Assembly: GCF_002272135.1 (NCBI RefSeq)
Contig: NZ_NPBF01000017.1
Span: 1-64,000 of the forward strand
Length of the DNA stretch: 64,000 bases
Direction: 5' to 3'
Origin: Virgibacillus sp. 7505
GTDB lineage: Bacteria > Bacillota > Bacilli > Bacillales > Amphibacillaceae
Program-made: the position numbers and the translations under genes
Part shown: one piece after another, positions 17,956-29,650 of the stretch
How positions within the stretch are numbered: position 1 is the first letter of the stretch
How the letters are laid out: each line of letters begins with the position of its first letter
Notes under the pieces: generated by a model
Database searches by the model: none
What the model saw: the letters and a program-made list of their open reading frames with translations, nothing else
Told to the model about the DNA's origin: nothing

Positions 17956-19248
17956 ATGGATATGAAAGCGCCAAGAGGTACACAGGATATCTTACCTGGA
18001 ACATCAGAAAAGTGGCAGTATGCTGAAAAAGTACTGACAGATCTGGCAAGCAAATTCAACTACAAGGAAATCAGGGTGCCGATTTTCGAACACACGGAGT
18101 TGTTCCTTCGCGGTGTAGGGGAAACAACGGATATCGTACAGAAAGAAATGTACACATTCAAGGATAAAGGGGATCGCAGCTTGACGCTTAGACCAGAAGG
18201 AACGGCATCCGTCGTTCGCGCTTTTGTGCAAAACAAGCTATACGGTCAGCCGGAACAACCGACGAAGCTATTTTATTATGGACCGATGTTCCGCTACGAG
18301 CGGCCGCAGCAAGGTCGCATGCGCCAGTTCGTTCAATTCGGTGTCGAAGCCTTGGGAAGTGAAGATCCGGCAATCGATGCGGAAGTAATCAGCTTGGCTA
18401 TGAGCGGCTATCAGCAGTTAGGTTTGAAATCATTGAAACTGATCATCAACACGCTCGGAGACAAAGAAAGCCGTGATGCACACCGCACAGCTTTGATTGA
18501 TCATTTCACACCTGTCAAAGAAGAGCTCTGCAGTGACTGTCAGAACCGTCTGGAAAAGAACCCATTGCGTATTCTTGATTGTAAGAAGGACCGGGAGCAC
18601 CCGAAAGTAAAAAGCGCACCATCCATCCATGATTTTCTTAATGACGAATCCAAAGCATACTTTGATGCTGTTAAAGCAAATCTGGATGCAATCGGCATTC
18701 CATATGAAGTAGATCCGAATCTTGTCAGAGGCTTGGATTATTACAACCACACAGCATTTGAAATCATGAGTAATGCAGAAGGCTTCGGTGCCCTAACAAC
18801 GCTCACGGGCGGTGGCCGTTATAATGGTCTTGTCGAAGAAGTTGGCGGTCCCTCCACACCAGGTATCGGCTATGCACTAAGTATTGAACGTCTATTGTTT
18901 GCATTAGAGGCAGAAGGTATCGAATTGCCTGTTAAGACTGGAACAGATGTTTACGTCGTAGCACTTGGTGAGGAAGCTGTCCAAAAAGAAGCTGCAAGAC
19001 TGACATATCAGCTGCGCTTAGCTGGTGTGACAACAGATAAGGATTATCTTGGCAAGAAAATGAAGGGCCAGTTCAAAGCTGCTGATCGCCAGCAGGCGAA
19101 GTTTGTTGTTGTTCTCGGTGAAGATGAGCTCGAAAAAGGCGTCATCTCCTTGCGTAATATGCAGGAAGGACAGCAGACTGAAGTAGCAATCAAGGAAGCT
19201 GTTGATACAATCAAACAACAGCTGGATGGAGGAAAAGCGGATGAGTGA
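17956..19248 (+). CDS. hisS: Histidyl-tRNA synthetase
   Basis: HisRS charges tRNA-His; it is a class II dimeric synthetase. The 430-residue product has the class II motif 2 region ([20 protein letters not shown] near residue 105), the two histidine-specific motifs ([14 protein letters not shown] and GGGRYNGL near 255-295), RPEGTA, and a C-terminal anticodon-binding domain ([23 protein letters not shown]). ATG 17956 follows GAGGAGG at ideal spacing, just after the T-box terminator. aspS starts eight bases inside its 3' end, so the two are translationally coupled. Confidence 0.98.
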   Translation: MDMKAPRGTQDILPGTSEKWQYAEKVLTDLASKFNYKEIRVPIFEHTELFLRGVGETTDIVQKEMYTFKDKGDRSLTLRPEGTASVVRAFVQNKLYGQPEQPTKLFYYGPMFRYERPQQGRMRQFVQFGVEALGSEDPAIDAEVISLAMSGYQQLGLKSLKLIINTLGDKESRDAHRTALIDHFTPVKEELCSDCQNRLEKNPLRILDCKKDREHPKVKSAPSIHDFLNDESKAYFDAVKANLDAIGIPYEVDPNLVRGLDYYNHTAFEIMSNAEGFGALTTLTGGGRYNGLVEEVGGPSTPGIGYALSIERLLFALEAEGIELPVKTGTDVYVVALGEEAVQKEAARLTYQLRLAGVTTDKDYLGKKMKGQFKAADRQQAKFVVVLGEDELEKGVISLRNMQEGQQTEVAIKEAVDTIKQQLDGGKADE

Positions 19249-21025
19249 AAGACAAAAGGCAGGTCTGCTGCGAACGAGCCATGCAGGCGAGACAGTAACA
19301 ATCAAAGGGTGGGTACAGAAACGGCGTGACCTGGGCGGATTGATTTTTGCTGATATCCGGGATCGTTCCGGAATCGTGCAAGTCGTTTTCAACCCTGATG
19401 TATCCAAAGAAGCATTAGAAACTGCTGAACAAATCCGCTCTGAATTCGTTGTGAGTGTTACGGGTAAAGTTGTAGAGCGCGAAGATGCTACGAAAAATCC
19501 AAACATGGCAACTGGAGAAATCGAAGTTGTTGCAGAAGAAATCAGTATCTTGAACAAAGCAAAGAGTCCGGCATTCCAAATCGAGGATGATGTGGATGCA
19601 TCCGAGGATGTCCGCTTGAAATACCGCTATCTGGATTTGCGGAGAAAACCGCTGCAGGAGACATTCCGTCTTCGCCATCAGGCAACGCAAGCGATCCGCA
19701 ATTTCTTGAACGAAGAAGAATTCTACGAGATGGAAACGCCGATGCTGACAAAAAGCACACCAGAAGGAGCGCGCGACTATCTTGTACCAAGCCGTGTGCA
19801 CCCAGGTGAGTTCTATGCGCTTCCGCAATCTCCGCAGTTATTCAAACAGCTGCTCATGATTTCAGGCTTCGAGAAGTATTATCAGATCGCTCGCTGTTTC
19901 CGTGATGAAGATTTGCGTGCGGACCGTCAGCCGGAGTTCACTCAAATCGATATCGAGACTTCGTTCATGTCCACAGAAGATATCATCGGCATGACAGAAC
20001 GTATGATGAAGCGTGTCATGAAAGAAGTGAAGGATGTTGAAGTTCAAGTGCCATTCCCGCGCCTGCCTTACGCAGAAGCAATGGAACGCTTCGGTTCTGA
20101 TAAGCCAGATACACGTTTTGGGCTTGAATTGGTAGATGTACGAGAAGCAGTGAAGTCTGCTGACTTCAAAGTATTCCAAGATGCAATCCAAAACGGCGGC
20201 CGCGTCAGTGCAATCAACGTGAAAGGACAGGCGGCGAACTTCTCTCGGAAAGATATTGATGCGTTGACTGACTTTGTTAAGATATACGGTGCGAAAGGAC
20301 TTGCGTGGGTCAAAGCAGAAGCCGACGGTTCTTTGAAAGGACCAATTGCGAAATTCCTTGACGAAACTGTTCAGAGCCAGCTGAAGGACGTTCTTTCTGC
20401 TGAAGCGGGCGACTTGCTGGTATTTGTTGCAGATAAGACGAAGGTGGTCTTTGATAGCTTAGGAGCATTACGGAATAAACTTGGTCGTGAGCTTGGACTT
20501 ATCGATGAAACCAAGTTCAACTTCCTTTGGGTGACAGATTGGCCTTTATTCGAATACGACGAAGAAGAAGGCCGTTATTATGCAGCGCATCATCCATTCA
20601 CGATGCCAGCGGCAGCAGATATCGATAAGCTGGAAACAGATCCTTCTTCTGTCAAAGCAGAAGCGTATGACATCGTCCTTAATGGCTATGAACTGGGAGG
20701 CGGCTCGCAGCGTATCTACCAAATGGATCTGCAAAACCGGATGTTCGAAGTGCTTGGCTTCACGAAGGAAGAAGCACAGGAACAATTCGGATTCCTGCTG
20801 GATGCTTTGGAATCAGGAGCTCCTCCACACGGCGGAATTGCACTTGGTTATGACCGTTTCATCATGCTGCTATCCAACAGCACGAACCTTCGGGATACAA
20901 TCCTATTCCCGAAAACTGCTTCTGCGACCGATCCATTGACAGATGCTCCAGATCCAGTAAGCAAAAAGCAGCTGGATGAGCTGTATTTGGATATCCAAAA
21001 AAAATCAGCAGGGCAGGAAGCATAA
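19241..21025 (+). CDS. aspS: Aspartyl-tRNA synthetase
   Basis: AspRS charges tRNA-Asp. The 594-residue bacterial-type enzyme has an N-terminal OB-fold anticodon domain ([26 protein letters not shown]), class II motif 2 ([24 protein letters not shown]), a GAD insertion domain and motif 3 ([14 protein letters not shown]). ATG 19241 is preceded by GGAGGA and overlaps the hisS end by eight bases; the frame is open further upstream but this start matches the family. With hisS it forms a two-gene operon behind one T-box. The 6S RNA gene follows it. Confidence 0.98.
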   Translation: MSERQKAGLLRTSHAGETVTIKGWVQKRRDLGGLIFADIRDRSGIVQVVFNPDVSKEALETAEQIRSEFVVSVTGKVVEREDATKNPNMATGEIEVVAEEISILNKAKSPAFQIEDDVDASEDVRLKYRYLDLRRKPLQETFRLRHQATQAIRNFLNEEEFYEMETPMLTKSTPEGARDYLVPSRVHPGEFYALPQSPQLFKQLLMISGFEKYYQIARCFRDEDLRADRQPEFTQIDIETSFMSTEDIIGMTERMMKRVMKEVKDVEVQVPFPRLPYAEAMERFGSDKPDTRFGLELVDVREAVKSADFKVFQDAIQNGGRVSAINVKGQAANFSRKDIDALTDFVKIYGAKGLAWVKAEADGSLKGPIAKFLDETVQSQLKDVLSAEAGDLLVFVADKTKVVFDSLGALRNKLGRELGLIDETKFNFLWVTDWPLFEYDEEEGRYYAAHHPFTMPAAADIDKLETDPSSVKAEAYDIVLNGYELGGGSQRIYQMDLQNRMFEVLGFTKEEAQEQFGFLLDALESGAPPHGGIALGYDRFIMLLSNSTNLRDTILFPKTASATDPLTDAPDPVSKKQLDELYLDIQKKSAGQEA

Positions 21026-21041
21026 TAGGCAGACTTTCCAG

Positions 21042-21070
21042 TTGAAAACTCTGTTTATCCATGCTAATAT
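21042..21070 (+). promoter_or_regulatory. Sigma-A promoter of 6S RNA
   Basis: TTGAAA (21042-21047), 17-base spacer, TAATAT (21065-21070), placing a start near 21077. Confidence 0.7.
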
Positions 21071-21076
21071 AGTTCC

Positions 21077-21270
21077 ATAAACAAATAGCAATCCTGATGT
21101 GTACGTTCTTCATATGTTTTGACCGATTACAATGAAGTACGGGAGCCCGAAAGTCTTCGTGCGGCATGCAAGCCTCCATAGAGTGGACGCATAAAGTGCG
21201 AATCAGGGCACCCACCTGCGGAGAGCGGGTTCAAAACTTCAATAGGACGGCACGATCGGGATTGCTATTT
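21077..21270 (+). ncRNA. ssrS: 6S RNA (6S-1/bsrA type)
   Basis: 6S RNA binds the sigma-A RNA polymerase holoenzyme by imitating an open promoter. This 190-200 base noncoding stretch lies directly after aspS, the position of 6S-1 in B. subtilis. Its ends pair: AGCAATCC (21087-21094) with GGATTGCT (21259-21266), giving the long closing stem of a rod-like RNA with a large central bubble. It has its own sigma-A promoter, no open frame with a binding site, and a downstream terminator. Recognition is from position, size and fold; the 5' and 3' ends are estimated. Confidence 0.88.
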
Positions 21271-21282
21271 TCCGTTAAAAAT

Positions 21283-21330
21283 GAACAAAGCAGCACACAC
21301 CCTACTGGGGTATGTGCTGCTTTTTATTTT
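21283..21330. terminator. Bidirectional terminator between 6S RNA and rsfA
   Basis: AAAGCAGCACACACCC pairs with GGGGTATGTGCTGCTTT with one mismatch, followed by TTTATTTT on the plus strand and an A-rich flank on the left. It includes the last codons of the convergent rsfA. Confidence 0.85.
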
Positions 21331-22070
21331 GCTACTTGTTCCAAGTTGCCGTTTTTGTCCATCCGGAAAGCTGGGGGTGCGAAGGCATCCTGGTCGTCGA
21401 AGATAACCATTTTCCTAGCACGATCCATGATCTGGATAAGCACCTGATAATCAGCTTTCATCGTTTTCAGCTGATTTTTTAAGCTCTCGCATTCTTCTGT
21501 TAGCTGTGCGTTTACTTGTCGGAGACTATGGGCCTCTGCTTCCAGCTGATGAATGGTATGCCGATTCGTTTCACTAGTTTGATAACCTTGCTCCATTGAT
21601 TGCAAATAGCTGATTACTTGAGATAGGTTCAGCTCATCCGCTTGCTGGCTGCTGTCGATTTCTGTTTCACTTTCAGTATGTTCACCGACAATGAATGTCT
21701 CTTGTGCAATCTCTGCTTCGAAACGTGCTGTTTCTTCATCCATTGTAATTGGGAAAGCCTGTTGTGTTTCTATTGCAGACATTGCCGGTGCAGGCTGATA
21801 AATTGGTGCAGCAGCTGGTTTCTGCGCTCGTTGTTCTGCGCGCTTTTTCTCCTTGCGCTGGCGCTTGGCTATAGCAACAGCCTGTTCGTAGCGGTTGCGA
21901 ATCTCTGCGTTCCAGCGGAAGCCGCAAGCTGCCGAGGTGCGATTCAGTTTGTCTCCGACTTCATCGAAGGCTTTCAGCTGAGTGCTACCTTCCCGAATAT
22001 GCCGAAGCACAGTTTCGGCCAGCAATAAGTCGTCTTCATGACTCCATGCGTCTTGTCTTACTTTAACCAT
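21324..22070 (-). CDS. rsfA: Prespore-specific transcription factor RsfA
   Basis: RsfA is a forespore regulator that adjusts sigma-F-dependent gene expression. The product (about 249 residues) has the N-terminal Myb-like domain RQDAWSHEDDLLLAETVLRHIREGSTQLKAF and FRWNAEIRNRYEQAV, a basic stretch (AKRQRKEKKRAEQRAQK), a low-complexity middle and a C-terminal coiled coil (LEAEAHSLRQVNAQLTEECESL). ATG 22070 aligns with the family start; an in-frame GTG lies at 22082. A near-perfect sigma-F promoter lies at 22138-22167. In B. subtilis tcdA occupies this place and rsfA is elsewhere. Confidence 0.92.
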   Translation of the reverse strand: MVKVRQDAWSHEDDLLLAETVLRHIREGSTQLKAFDEVGDKLNRTSAACGFRWNAEIRNRYEQAVAIAKRQRKEKKRAEQRAQKPAAAPIYQPAPAMSAIETQQAFPITMDEETARFEAEIAQETFIVGEHTESETEIDSSQQADELNLSQVISYLQSMEQGYQTSETNRHTIHQLEAEAHSLRQVNAQLTEECESLKNQLKTMKADYQVLIQIMDRARKMVIFDDQDAFAPPAFRMDKNGNLEQVAK

Positions 22071-22137
22071 ATGGGCTAACACTCCATTTCTTATCTGTTA
22101 ATCTACAAACATAGAAAGTAATAAAAACTGTTAGCCC

Positions 22138-22167
22138 TATTGTTGCCACAGACTGCTGCCCGTATAC
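22138..22167 (-). promoter_or_regulatory. Sigma-F promoter of rsfA
   Basis: On the minus strand GTATA (22167-22163), exactly 15 bases, then GGCAACAATA (22147-22138). This matches the sigma-F consensus GYATA-N15-GGnRAnAnTW at every defined base. rsfA is a known sigma-F target in B. subtilis. The predicted leader is about 60 bases. Confidence 0.82.
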
Positions 22168-22175
22168 CTATAACC

Positions 22176-23444
22176 TTATTTTCTTTTTGTTACGCGTTCA
22201 TAGACTTGTTTGAGAGCTTGTTCAAACTTACCGGTGTCAGTTGGTTCGTAATACCTTCTGTTCTTAAGAAGGTCAGGTAAGTATTGCTGCTCTACCCAAG
22301 CTCCTGGATAATCATGCGGGTATTGGTATCCGACTCCGCGGCCCATGTGTTTAGCCCCTTGATAATGGGCATCTTTCAGATGAGCAGGAACCTCGCCGAC
22401 TTTGCCTGACCGTATATCCGACAGCGCAGCATTGATGCCTTTGTACGCGCTGTTTGATTTAGGAGATAAACAGAGTTCTACGATTGCATTTGCCAAAGGA
22501 ATACGTGCTTCGGGGAAGCCTACGCGTTCAGCTGCCTCTACTGCTGCTAAAGCTCTGGGGCCGGCTTGCGGATTGGCGAGTCCGATATCTTCATAGGCAC
22601 ACACAATCATCCGGCGGCCGATGCTGTCGAGATCTCCTGCTTCGATCAAACGAGCCAGATAATGTAAAGCTGCATTGACGTCGCTGCCTCGAATGGATTT
22701 TTGAAAAGCACTCAGTACATCATAATGGGCATCACCGTCTTTATCATGAGAAAAGCTTTTCTTCTGCATGCAAGCTTCTGCTACTTCCAAATCAATGTGG
22801 ACAGTCCCATCTTGTGCCGGTGTAGAGTACGCGGCAAGCTCCAGCCCATTCAACGCTGCCCGTAAATCTCCTCCTGATGCACTTGCAAAATGCTCCAATG
22901 CTTCTTTCGTTATATCCAGCTGCATGCTGCCCAGCCCTTGTTCAGGATCATCCACTGCGCGTTGAAGTGCCTCTTTTACATCTGCCGGTTCCAGACTGTT
23001 CAGTTCGAACAGATGAGATCTGCTTCGGATTGCCGGATTTATAGAATGATAGGGATTACTCGTTGTGCACCCGATCAATGTAATCAAATTACTCTCGACA
23101 TGCGGAAGAAGGAAATCCTGCTTCGCTTTATCAAGACGATGAACTTCATCCAGTATGAGAACGAGCTGGCCGCTCATTTTCGCTTCTTCTACCGCGATTT
23201 CCATATCCTTTTTCTTGTCCACTACCGCATTCAGCAGCTTGTACCGAATCTGGACGCTGGAAGCAAGCGCGATGGCCATCGACGTTTTCCCCGTACCTGG
23301 AGGACCGTAAAGGATCATCGAACTCAAACGGTCCGCCTCCACCATCCGCCGGATCATCTTACCTTCACCGACGAGATGTTTTTGGCCGATGATCTGGCTG
23401 ATATCCTTCGGCCGCATGCGATATGCTAATGGTTGTCTGGCCAT
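22176..23444 (-). CDS. rarA: Replication-associated recombination AAA ATPase RarA (MgsA/YrvN)
   Basis: RarA is a clamp-loader-like AAA+ ATPase that acts at stalled replication forks. The 422-residue product has the N-terminal segment MARQPLAYRMRPKDISQIIGQ, Walker A YGPPGTGKTS (near residue 46), Walker B LILDEVHRL, sensor GCTTSNPYHSINPAIRSRSHLF, and the C-terminal tetramerisation domain ending YEPTDTGKFE. Length is normal. It reads away from cymR. The rsfA sigma-F promoter lies just past its stop codon. Confidence 0.96.
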   Translation of the reverse strand: MARQPLAYRMRPKDISQIIGQKHLVGEGKMIRRMVEADRLSSMILYGPPGTGKTSMAIALASSVQIRYKLLNAVVDKKKDMEIAVEEAKMSGQLVLILDEVHRLDKAKQDFLLPHVESNLITLIGCTTSNPYHSINPAIRSRSHLFELNSLEPADVKEALQRAVDDPEQGLGSMQLDITKEALEHFASASGGDLRAALNGLELAAYSTPAQDGTVHIDLEVAEACMQKKSFSHDKDGDAHYDVLSAFQKSIRGSDVNAALHYLARLIEAGDLDSIGRRMIVCAYEDIGLANPQAGPRALAAVEAAERVGFPEARIPLANAIVELCLSPKSNSAYKGINAALSDIRSGKVGEVPAHLKDAHYQGAKHMGRGVGYQYPHDYPGAWVEQQYLPDLLKNRRYYEPTDTGKFEQALKQVYERVTKRK

Positions 23445-23602
23445 ATTTATTCCTCCATCCTGTTTCTGCTTGTCTTAGCGTATCCAGCGACCGGGGAAAA
23501 TGCAAGCCACTTGCTATCCATGTTATAATATTTTCTGGTATAATAATCGTTATTGTTTTGAAAACCGAACATTACTGAGGCAGTTATGAGGAGTTTTAAG
23601 AG

Positions 23603-24022
23603 ATGAAAATATCGACTAAAGGACGATATGGATTAACTATCATGATCGCATTAGGAAAGCATTATGGAGAAGGACCAGTCTCCTTGAAGACCATTGCGAC
23701 TGAAAATAAATTGTCCGAGCATTATTTGGAGCAGCTCGCTGCACCGCTTAGGAATGCCTGTCTGGTCAAAAGTATCCGTGGCGCCAAGGGCGGCTATATG
23801 CTCGCATCAGCCCCATCAGAGATTACGGCCGGCGATATCATCCGTACGCTGGAAGGTCCGATCACACCTGTTGAGGGGATTGAAGAGGAGGAGCCGGCTA
23901 AGCAGCAGCTTTGGCTGCGCATCCGCGATGCCGTCAGGGACGTATTGGATACGACAACTTTAGAGGATCTATGCCGTCATGGAGATGATGAGAGCCAGGA
24001 TCCGTATATGTTCTATATTTAA
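23603..24022 (+). CDS. cymR: Rrf2-family cysteine metabolism repressor CymR
   Basis: CymR represses sulfur-assimilation and cystine-uptake genes together with CysK in B. subtilis. The 139-residue product has the Rrf2 winged helix (MKISTKGRYGLTIMIALGKHYG, LSEHYLEQLAAPLRNACLVKSIRGAKGGYML) and the CymR-type C-terminus ending DPYMFYI. The three clustered cysteines of the iron-sulfur Rrf2 proteins IscR/NsrR are absent, which favours CymR. It lies directly upstream of a cysteine desulfurase and mnmA, as in B. subtilis. TATAAT-like boxes lie 58-80 bases upstream without a clear -35. Confidence 0.93.
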   Translation: MKISTKGRYGLTIMIALGKHYGEGPVSLKTIATENKLSEHYLEQLAAPLRNACLVKSIRGAKGGYMLASAPSEITAGDIIRTLEGPITPVEGIEEEEPAKQQLWLRIRDAVRDVLDTTTLEDLCRHGDDESQDPYMFYI

Positions 24023-24037
24023 TGGAGGCAAGCAGTT

Positions 24038-26304
<2,267 letters not shown>

Positions 26305-26308
26305 AACA

Positions 26309-26336
26309 GAAACCCTTGTCTTATGGCAAGGGTTTC
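26309..26336. other. Hairpin after mnmA, T-run only on the opposite strand
   Basis: GAAACCCTTG (26309-26318) pairs with CAAGGGTTTC (26327-26336). On the plus strand it is followed by CCTTACAT, not a T-run; on the minus strand it is followed by TGTTTT. It resembles the hairpin after lepA at 63059-63092. Confidence 0.55.
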
Positions 26337-26358
26337 CCTTACATAGAGGAGTGAAGGA

Positions 26359-27033
26359 ATGGATCATATTAAATCAGGAATAGAAGCTTTGCAGAAGCAG
26401 GATTTAGAGGGAGCTGCCAAGCATTTTAATATAGCTATCGAAGAAAACCCAAACGATCCAGTTGGATATGTCAATTTTGGCAATTTGCTGATGCGGATGA
26501 ATGATTTAGAGAAAGCAGAACGCTTCTTCCGCCGTGCCATTGAGCTTGATGAGAGAGCTGCAACTGCTTATTACGGTCTGGGGAGTATGTATTATACTGG
26601 TGAAATGTATGAGAAAGCAATTCAGCAGCTGATGGAAGCAGTGAAGCTCGGTCTGGATGAAGGGGATGTTCATTATCTCCTTGGTATGTCCTTACAGCAG
26701 TCTGGACAGGAAAAGCTTGCACTTCCTTATTTGCAGCGTGCCGCAGAGCTTGAGGATCGCGATGCTGCTATCGTTTTCCAGTACGGATTGGCACTTGCAA
26801 CCGCAGGGGAAATCGATACCGCACAACAAGTGCTGCTTGACCTGCTGGAATGGAGTCCAAAGCATAGTGATGCCCTTTATAATGTAGGTGTCGCGTATTT
26901 GTATCAGCAGCAGTTTGAACAAGCGCTCGCATATATGGATAAAGCGCTCGAAGCACAGCCTGATCATGAGATGGCCATGCACGGAAAGGCGCAAATAGAA
27001 CTGATTATGGAGCAAATCGAGAACGAAGAGTAA
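26359..27033 (+). CDS. Tetratricopeptide repeat protein (YrrB-like)
   Basis: A 224-residue soluble protein made almost entirely of TPR units. Repeats begin near residues 2, 35, 69, 103, 136 and 170, with the classic pattern in NPNDPVGYVNFGNLLMRMN, AATAYYGLGSMYYTGEMYEKA and HSDALYNVGVAYLYQQQFEQA. TPR arrays bind protein partners. In B. subtilis YrrB lies in the same place between mnmA and recD2. The ATG follows GGAGTGAAGGA; recD2 begins 13 bases after the stop, so co-expression is likely. No specific partner is assigned. Confidence 0.88.
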   Translation: MDHIKSGIEALQKQDLEGAAKHFNIAIEENPNDPVGYVNFGNLLMRMNDLEKAERFFRRAIELDERAATAYYGLGSMYYTGEMYEKAIQQLMEAVKLGLDEGDVHYLLGMSLQQSGQEKLALPYLQRAAELEDRDAAIVFQYGLALATAGEIDTAQQVLLDLLEWSPKHSDALYNVGVAYLYQQQFEQALAYMDKALEAQPDHEMAMHGKAQIELIMEQIENEE

Positions 27034-27046
27034 GGAGCACAGGCGT

Positions 27047-29386
27047 ATGGAATATGGGGAGACTGCCGAAAGCCCGAAAGGCTTTGTGAAAGGTGAATTA
27101 TTGCATACGATTTTCCGGAAAGAAGAAGAACAGTTTTCCATTATCCGGATCAAGGTATTGGAAACCAACGAGACGATCGAAGAAAAGGATATCGTCATCA
27201 AAGGATATATCGGAGAATTGGACCAAGGCGAGCCTTATCTGTTTTATGGTTCGATGGTCAGTCATAAACGATTCGGTGAACAGTATGAAGTGACGGAGTA
27301 CAAGCGGTATGTACCCGAAACGAAGGACGGGCTCATCCAATACCTATCCAGTGATCTGTTTTATGGAATTGGAAAGCGGATTGCGGAGAGAATTGTAGCG
27401 AAGCTGGGTGAAAATGCGATAGCGGATGTTCTATCGAATCCGGATTTGCTGGATGGTATCCAGGGACTGAACGATGAGAAGAAGGAGCGCTTCCTCCACG
27501 ACCTTCGTACACATCAAGGCTTCGACCACGTGATGGTGCATCTGTCGAAGTACGGCATCGGGCTGAAGCTTGCCCAGAAAATCTATAAAGTATACCGGGA
27601 TGAAGCAATCAAAGTATTGGAGAAGGATCCGTACCAATATGTATTTGATATTGAGGGATTTGGATTCCACCGGGCGGATGAAGCTGCTCGTAAGAATAAC
27701 CTGGCGATGGACCATGACAGCCGGCTACAAGCCGCATGCTTGATGGTGCTGCAAGACAGCATGCAGGCAGGTCATGTTTATTTGCCGAATGAAGAAGTGC
27801 TAAAACAGGCAGCAGTCCTACTTCGCAGTGCGCAATTCGGTATTAGTGCAGACCAAATCGAAGAACAGCTTGGTGTTTTGCATGCACAGAAAAAGGTTGT
27901 CAAACAGGAAAATCGTGTTTACCATCCGATGCTTTACTTTGCGGAAACTGGTTTTTGCAGCCATATGCAGCGCTTAACGGAGAAAGATACTGAGACGGAA
28001 ATTGTTCAGGCAGAGCTCCTGAAGATAATTGGCAAGCTTGAGGAAGCGGAAACGATCAGTTACGGGAAAGAACAGTTCGAAGCAATCGAGCAGGCGCTGC
28101 AATCGAAGGTGATGATCTTGACTGGGGGACCTGGAACAGGTAAAACGACGGTTATCAAAGGATTCATCAAAGCGTATGCGGAAATACACGAACTTTCGCT
28201 TGATCCAAATGACTATAAAGATAAAGATGAGAGTTATCCATTCGTCTTGACTGCTCCAACCGGACGTGCGGCTAAGCGGATGCATGAGTCAACGAATATT
28301 CCGGCCAGCACGATCCACCGGTTGTTAGGTTGGGACGGTAACGACTCATTCGAGCGGGATGAAGATAATCCGCTAGCTGGAAGGCTGCTGATCGTCGATG
28401 AATTTTCCATGGTCGATATTTGGCTGGCAAACAGATTGTTCAAAGCTATTCCTGATGATATGCAAGTACTGCTTGTCGGAGATGAAGATCAGTTGCCTTC
28501 GGTTGGTCCAGGGCAGGTACTGTCGGATTTACTTCGTTCAGAGGCTGTACCTCGTGTGATGCTGAAAGATGTGTATCGACAGAAAGAAGGCTCCAAAATC
28601 ATCACGATTGCCCATGCTATCAAGAACGGGACATTATCACAAGAACAACTGGAAAAGGACAAGGATTTCAACTTCATTCCTTGCCGGGAGCATCAAGTGG
28701 TAGATGTCATCACCCAGATTGTTGGCCGTGCCGTCGAAAAAGGCTGGGATATGCGTGATGTCCAGCTGCTGGCTCCGATGTATCGTTCGCAGGCAGGTAT
28801 TCATGAATTGAATAAGCAGCTGCAGCAGCTGGTCAATCCAAAGGACAAGCAGAAGCGGGAAATGGCAGCAAAAGACGTTATTTTCCGAAAAGGTGACAAG
28901 GTCATCCAGCTTGTCAATGATCCGGAAGAAGGTGTCTTCAATGGAGACATTGGAGAAGTTGTCGCTTTGTTCCGCGAAGAAGAAAATATCGAGCAGAAGG
29001 AGCAGCTTGTTGTTGCATTCGAGGAGAAGGAAGTCGTCTACGAAAGCAAGGATTTATCGAATTTGATGCATGCGTATTGTATCTCGATCCATAAATCCCA
29101 GGGCAGTGAATTTCCAATCGTTATTTTGCCTGTCGTGCCAGGATATCGCAGAATGCTCCGCAAAAATCTGTTGTACACCGGGATTACGAGGGCACAGCGT
29201 TCTTTGATTCTAGTTGGGGAAAAACAGGCATTTCTGCAAGGAATTCAAACAGAAGATACGAACCAACGCTATACTTCCCTCGTGGAACATCTGGGTGGTT
29301 TCCACGAAGCTGGGGATGACATCGATCGGATGCTGCGTGAGGCAGAAGCAGAGCAGGAAGATATCTCTCCATACGATTTCATGTAG
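27047..29386 (+). CDS. recD2: ATP-dependent 5'-3' DNA helicase RecD2 (YrrC)
   Basis: RecD2 is a stand-alone superfamily 1B helicase linked to replication fork progression and mismatch repair. The 779-residue product has an N-terminal OB-like domain (IVIKGYIGELDQGEPYLF), a helix-hairpin-helix region (YLSSDLFYGIGKRIAERIV), Walker A LTGGPGTGKTTVIKGF (near residue 358), motif II LIVDEFSMVD, motif III LLVGDEDQLPSVGPGQVL, and motifs V-VI (YCISIHKSQGSEFPIVILP, LYTGITRAQRSLILVG). Nothing is truncated. It is close to the upstream TPR gene. Confidence 0.96.
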   Translation: MEYGETAESPKGFVKGELLHTIFRKEEEQFSIIRIKVLETNETIEEKDIVIKGYIGELDQGEPYLFYGSMVSHKRFGEQYEVTEYKRYVPETKDGLIQYLSSDLFYGIGKRIAERIVAKLGENAIADVLSNPDLLDGIQGLNDEKKERFLHDLRTHQGFDHVMVHLSKYGIGLKLAQKIYKVYRDEAIKVLEKDPYQYVFDIEGFGFHRADEAARKNNLAMDHDSRLQAACLMVLQDSMQAGHVYLPNEEVLKQAAVLLRSAQFGISADQIEEQLGVLHAQKKVVKQENRVYHPMLYFAETGFCSHMQRLTEKDTETEIVQAELLKIIGKLEEAETISYGKEQFEAIEQALQSKVMILTGGPGTGKTTVIKGFIKAYAEIHELSLDPNDYKDKDESYPFVLTAPTGRAAKRMHESTNIPASTIHRLLGWDGNDSFERDEDNPLAGRLLIVDEFSMVDIWLANRLFKAIPDDMQVLLVGDEDQLPSVGPGQVLSDLLRSEAVPRVMLKDVYRQKEGSKIITIAHAIKNGTLSQEQLEKDKDFNFIPCREHQVVDVITQIVGRAVEKGWDMRDVQLLAPMYRSQAGIHELNKQLQQLVNPKDKQKREMAAKDVIFRKGDKVIQLVNDPEEGVFNGDIGEVVALFREEENIEQKEQLVVAFEEKEVVYESKDLSNLMHAYCISIHKSQGSEFPIVILPVVPGYRRMLRKNLLYTGITRAQRSLILVGEKQAFLQGIQTEDTNQRYTSLVEHLGGFHEAGDDIDRMLREAEAEQEDISPYDFM

Positions 29387-29445
29387 TATATACAAGGAAA
29401 TAATTGGACATTCTAACATGTAAAAAGGATTTGGAGTGATCCAAC

Positions 29446-29646
29446 ATGTTGAAATGTCCGAATTGCAGCAGCAAAGATATCGGAAAGATAGGACCGGAAC
29501 AATATTATTGCTGGGGCTGTTTTATTGAATTGTCGTATAAAGATGAAATGCTCTCCCTGCATCAAGTAGAGGAAGATGGCTCGTTAAGTTCCCTTGATGA
29601 TTTGTTCACAGATGAAGAACGGAAATGCGACGGCGCATCATTCTAG
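29446..29646 (+). CDS. Small zinc-ribbon protein of unknown function (66 aa)
   Basis: The N-terminus has two CxxC pairs, CPNC (residues 4-7) and CWGC (22-25), a one-zinc ribbon. The rest is acidic, with the segment VEEDGSLSSLDDLFTDEER. ATG 29446 follows TTTGGAG. The gene sits between recD2 and the AI-2E family gene. I recall similar short ribbons at this place in other Bacillaceae but cannot name a family. The downstream transporter start lies only five bases after its stop, which suggests translational coupling. Confidence 0.75.
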   Translation: MLKCPNCSSKDIGKIGPEQYYCWGCFIELSYKDEMLSLHQVEEDGSLSSLDDLFTDEERKCDGASF

Positions 29647-29650
29647 TAAT

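Noticed and set aside
19018-19557. 179-codon open frame antisense to hisS-aspS
   Set aside because: Serine/threonine-rich shadow of two essential genes; no start signals.
22890-23429. 179-codon open frame antisense to rarA
   Set aside because: It lies wholly inside the conserved RarA coding sequence, with no binding site.
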